A stretch of DNA of 13,337 nucleotides from Thermoplasmatota archaeon (GTDB taxonomy: Archaea; Thermoplasmatota; Penumbrarchaeia; Penumbrarchaeales; Penumbrarchaeaceae). The notes under the pieces are model-generated. The model made no database searches. It had not been told where the DNA came from and saw nothing but the letters and a program-made list of their open reading frames with translations. The stretch lies in NCBI GenBank assembly GCA_030591285.1, contig JAUVBH010000014.1, positions 1 to 13,337 of the forward strand. The letters run 5' to 3'. A program made the translations under genes and the position numbers. The stretch's first letter is position 1; each line of letters begins with the position of its first letter. Of the stretch, positions 10,748 through 13,337 are shown one piece after another.

Positions 10748-13337
10748 TCAATCCTTCTCTTCTTTCGTTGTGGGATAGATCAGGACAAGGAGAACCACCA
10801 GAGAGATAACAGTCGCCATGGAGATCAATAGGACAGGTCCTGCCAGATCATCACTCCTTTCAACGATATCGATCTCACCATAATCATCGTTACTTTCGAG
10901 TTCATCTACGGATTCCCGGTCCGAGCCTGGGAATTCCACAGGATCATCATTGATCTCGTTATCGTTCCCTTTAACCGCTGGATCATCAGGTGGCATATCC
11001 TCTGTAATGTTGGTATCAACCTCAGTGTTGTTCACTTTTTCTGTGACATTCCATTCCTGTTCATCAGGTTCCGGTTCTGTCACAGGTGGAAGGACAATGA
11101 TGGGTCTATGAACGATCACAACATCCTTCTGGTCCAACCTCAATGGTTCAATAGGCTTCCTATCTGTATCGATATTCCCTCCGATCCACATGAGAACGTT
11201 CTTTTCATACAGTATCAGGTTATCTCCTGCATCACCTCCACTGGTCACTGATGCGGTATGAAACGGTAAATGGACCCATTCCTCGAGGATCGCTCCATTC
11301 CCATATGGGTCAAGGTACCTGATCACTCTCTCAGAAGGTGTCAGCTGCAAGATCTCCTTCAAACCGTTTCCATCAAGATCAAGAAAATAGACGAACCTTT
11401 CATCCTGTACATCGAAGGGGACCTTAACACTCCCCCATCTTCCAATCTCTTGGTCCCTTACATGATAATTGCCTTGTAGGTCCCGAAATAGCATGGACAT
11501 GACCTTCTTCCCATGATACAATTCCAGCAGTGGGTTTATGGTCGTGTCATCCTCCCAGATGACCTTCCCATCGGACAGGGATAAAAGTACTACTCCAACA
11601 AGGTCTTTCCCGATCCCGTGACCATATGGTGTGCTTCCTCCGGTGATCATTAGTTCGAGAGCACCATCACCACCCCAATCGATCACGATTTTGGGTGTTC
11701 TATCCGCGTAATAACTCGAGTTCGTGCCTGTTTCCCAAATGATCCGGTGCTCCTCAAGGTCATATGACAGGACCAGTGAGTTGTAAGGGCCATATGAGCT
11801 GTGGGGTGATAGGAATATTATCTCATCTCTTCCATCACCATTATAGTCACTGACTGATACCAGGTCCCTGATACCATGGATCTTGTCAAGGTCCAACCAT
11901 TCGATATGCTCCCCTGTGTCAAGATTCACTATATTGAAGGATCCATTGTATGGGCTGGAGTACAATCCCCCATACAGTTTACCATTGTAATAGAAAGCCC
12001 TCAGGATGGTCTCGTTGAAGGAGCTCATCACCATGTCCTCTCTCTCCGGATCAAGGTGTGAGTTATGCCATCTCATCGGAAGGTCCTCTGCAAAAGGGTC
12101 GAAACAGTATCCATTTAGGTTATAACGATCAGAGAACACGATTTTATCACCTTCAGGTGTATCCACAATATCGAAAGCACTGTTGAGAGTGCTCCAGAAG
12201 TCCCAGTAATCCTTCTCTACCTTTCCGGTATCCATGTCCACTATGAAGAAATCATTTGAGTCCCCAATAATAATATGCTCCTTGCCTTCATGGTCCGTGA
12301 TCGTTCTGAACACGGAGAAATATCTCAATGATCCCCACAGATCGGTCTTCCATTTCAAGTGTCCAGTTTCAGGATCCAGACAAGTGATCCTCATGCTAGT
12401 TTTATCCCAATGGGCGAGTTCAATATAGATCGGATGATACTCAACCCTTCTGTCATCGAATGGTAGGAACCTTCTCAGATCGATCCCTTCCCCCGAACTG
12501 CTATTTGAGGTCCATGCAATGGACCTGGATGACCCATTCAAACAGATTATCCGATATCTACCTGAGTTCTCAGAGAGGAAGGAGTAGTTGGTCTCGGCGA
12601 TCTTGATCTCAACAGTGTCCAGGAAATATGAATATCCATCCGGATCGGAGACCTTTTTTATTGACTGCAGAGGGGGTAGGATGATGTCACCCTTCATCCC
12701 TTTCAGGTTCGTCTTGAACTGGACGTAGGTCATAAGTGCTTCTCCTTCCATCCTGTCGAACAGGACAGGGTCCAGTTCGTCAAGGTTGGTCCTGTTCATC
12801 TTGCGATAAAAATAATGATCGAGCTCCGTCTCCTTCAGACTGCTCATGTCCAGTTCACAGTCCCAAGGATGTATCATTGCCAGAGAGATGGATGTACCGA
12901 ATTCGATGAGGGATGATATCTGCATGGGGAAGAAGATATGGTCCGTTCTGAACTCGAAGAGCACGGGTTCCATTGTGCTCTGGACGCTTGAGATATTGTA
13001 TTGGTCTATGGAGAAATATCTGATGTCCCGGTCCACATAATCCTGTATTATCTCACTCATACCTTCCGGCCAGGACTCCAGAGATATTCCCATACCATCC
13101 ACGATATCAAGGAGCTCCGAAATGAAATCCTCGTGGTTGTCGACCCTTACTATCTTGATATCATGACCATCAAGGTAGACCTCCGATGTCACCATGACCT
13201 TAGCAGGTTCTTCTCCTTTACCATCATATCCTCCATCCACTTCCATTGAGTTCCAATCAGGGTAGGTCCTTTTTGAGTACTTGTAGAAATGATCGTCGGA
13301 TCCTAGTAGCTCCTTCATAGAATCGAAGGTCTCCATG
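10748..13337 (-). CDS. Large surface protein: DUF2330-like N-terminal region, PQQ/FG-GAP-like propeller, acidic stalk and C-terminal membrane anchor (5' truncated)
   Basis: 862 residues are visible. The first ATG is one base from the right edge and no signal peptide follows, so the true N-terminus is probably outside. Residues about 45-160 resemble DUF2330 as I remember it: DIKIVRVDNHEDFISEL, a helix ending in IIQDYVDRDIRYFSID, then EPVLFEFRTDHIFFPMQIS. Residues about 295-725 are propeller-like, with PQQ-type steps (CLDPETGHLKWKTDL, VDMDTGKVEKD, LSDGKVIWEDD) and Ca-binding-like FG-GAP turns (DYNGDGRDEI at 497-506, DWGGDGALEL at 553-562, DLDGNGLKEI at 652-661). About residues 750-830 are an acidic, Pro/Asn-rich stalk. 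Residues 832-854 are a membrane helix, with PTTKEEKD inside. At least ten N-x-S/T sequons occur, consistent with glycosylation at the surface. It probably acts outside the cell in binding or scaffolding; no enzymatic residue is recognised. Confidence 0.82.
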   Translation of the reverse strand, partial: METFDSMKELLGSDDHFYKYSKRTYPDWNSMEVDGGYDGKGEEPAKVMVTSEVYLDGHDIKIVRVDNHEDFISELLDIVDGMGISLESWPEGMSEIIQDYVDRDIRYFSIDQYNISSVQSTMEPVLFEFRTDHIFFPMQISSLIEFGTSISLAMIHPWDCELDMSSLKETELDHYFYRKMNRTNLDELDPVLFDRMEGEALMTYVQFKTNLKGMKGDIILPPLQSIKKVSDPDGYSYFLDTVEIKIAETNYSFLSENSGRYRIICLNGSSRSIAWTSNSSSGEGIDLRRFLPFDDRRVEYHPIYIELAHWDKTSMRITCLDPETGHLKWKTDLWGSLRYFSVFRTITDHEGKEHIIIGDSNDFFIVDMDTGKVEKDYWDFWSTLNSAFDIVDTPEGDKIVFSDRYNLNGYCFDPFAEDLPMRWHNSHLDPEREDMVMSSFNETILRAFYYNGKLYGGLYSSPYNGSFNIVNLDTGEHIEWLDLDKIHGIRDLVSVSDYNGDGRDEIIFLSPHSSYGPYNSLVLSYDLEEHRIIWETGTNSSYYADRTPKIVIDWGGDGALELMITGGSTPYGHGIGKDLVGVVLLSLSDGKVIWEDDTTINPLLELYHGKKVMSMLFRDLQGNYHVRDQEIGRWGSVKVPFDVQDERFVYFLDLDGNGLKEILQLTPSERVIRYLDPYGNGAILEEWVHLPFHTASVTSGGDAGDNLILYEKNVLMWIGGNIDTDRKPIEPLRLDQKDVVIVHRPIIVLPPVTEPEPDEQEWNVTEKVNNTEVDTNITEDMPPDDPAVKGNDNEINDDPVEFPGSDRESVDELESNDDYGEIDIVERSDDLAGPVLLISMATVISLVVLLVLIYPTTKEEKD

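Noticed and set aside
1..13337. CRISPR arrays, tRNAs, insertion sequences, phage or defence modules
   Set aside because: No regularly spaced repeats, cloverleaf-like intergenic segments, transposase motifs or terminal inverted repeats were seen; the intergenic gaps are too short to hold most of these.

Overview
The window looks like a chromosomal segment from an archaeon, probably a member of Thermoplasmatota or a relative. The reasons are inferential. Several starts sit about 26-37 nt downstream of an AT-rich TATA-like box with little or no leader, one start has a clean archaeal GGTGA Shine-Dalgarno, and the proteins include secreted or membrane-anchored beta-propeller and beta-sandwich types common in such genomes. 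No rRNA, tRNA, CRISPR array, insertion sequence or phage gene was seen. Coding density is very high; the longest gap between genes, about 108 bp at 1602-1709, is a divergent promoter region.

Layout. (1) 1-596 (+) is the 3' end of an Asp-box (BNR) sialidase-fold beta-propeller protein cut by the left edge. (2) 609-1601 (-) is an unrecognised membrane-anchored extracellular protein, convergent with the first gene. (3) 1710-3050 (+) is a membrane protein with a single CxxCH heme-c motif, an extracellular beta-rich region and a four-helix C-terminal domain carrying two H-x13-H pairs. It is a candidate mixed c/b-type electron-transfer cytochrome and the most attractive target here. (4) 3103-4335 (+) is a GT4 glycosyltransferase whose only family-consistent start codon reads ACG. 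(5) 4332-7313 (+) is a P2-like P-type ATPase joined to the previous gene by an ATGA overlap. Its phosphorylation machinery is intact, but three of the membrane ion ligands known from SERCA are replaced (PEGLP has become PWSFP). (6) 7359-8597 (+) is a COG2426/PF06695-type membrane protein with a long charged helical tail. (7) 8637-9599 (+) is a UDP-sugar epimerase-like extended SDR. (8) 9611-10090 and 10077-10658 (-) are two small overlapping membrane proteins of unknown role. (9) 10748-13337 (-) is a large surface protein with a DUF2330-like N-terminal region, a PQQ/FG-GAP-like propeller, an acidic stalk and a C-terminal membrane anchor. It is cut at its N-terminus by the right edge.

How the genes fit together. 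The common theme is the cell envelope: surface propellers rich in N-glycosylation sequons, sugar-nucleotide and glycosyl-transfer enzymes, two polytopic transport-type proteins and a possible transmembrane redox protein. The ATGA overlap shows that the glycosyltransferase and ATPase share a transcript. Genes 6 and 7 each have their own plausible promoter, so a single operon is not required. Function beyond family level is inference throughout.
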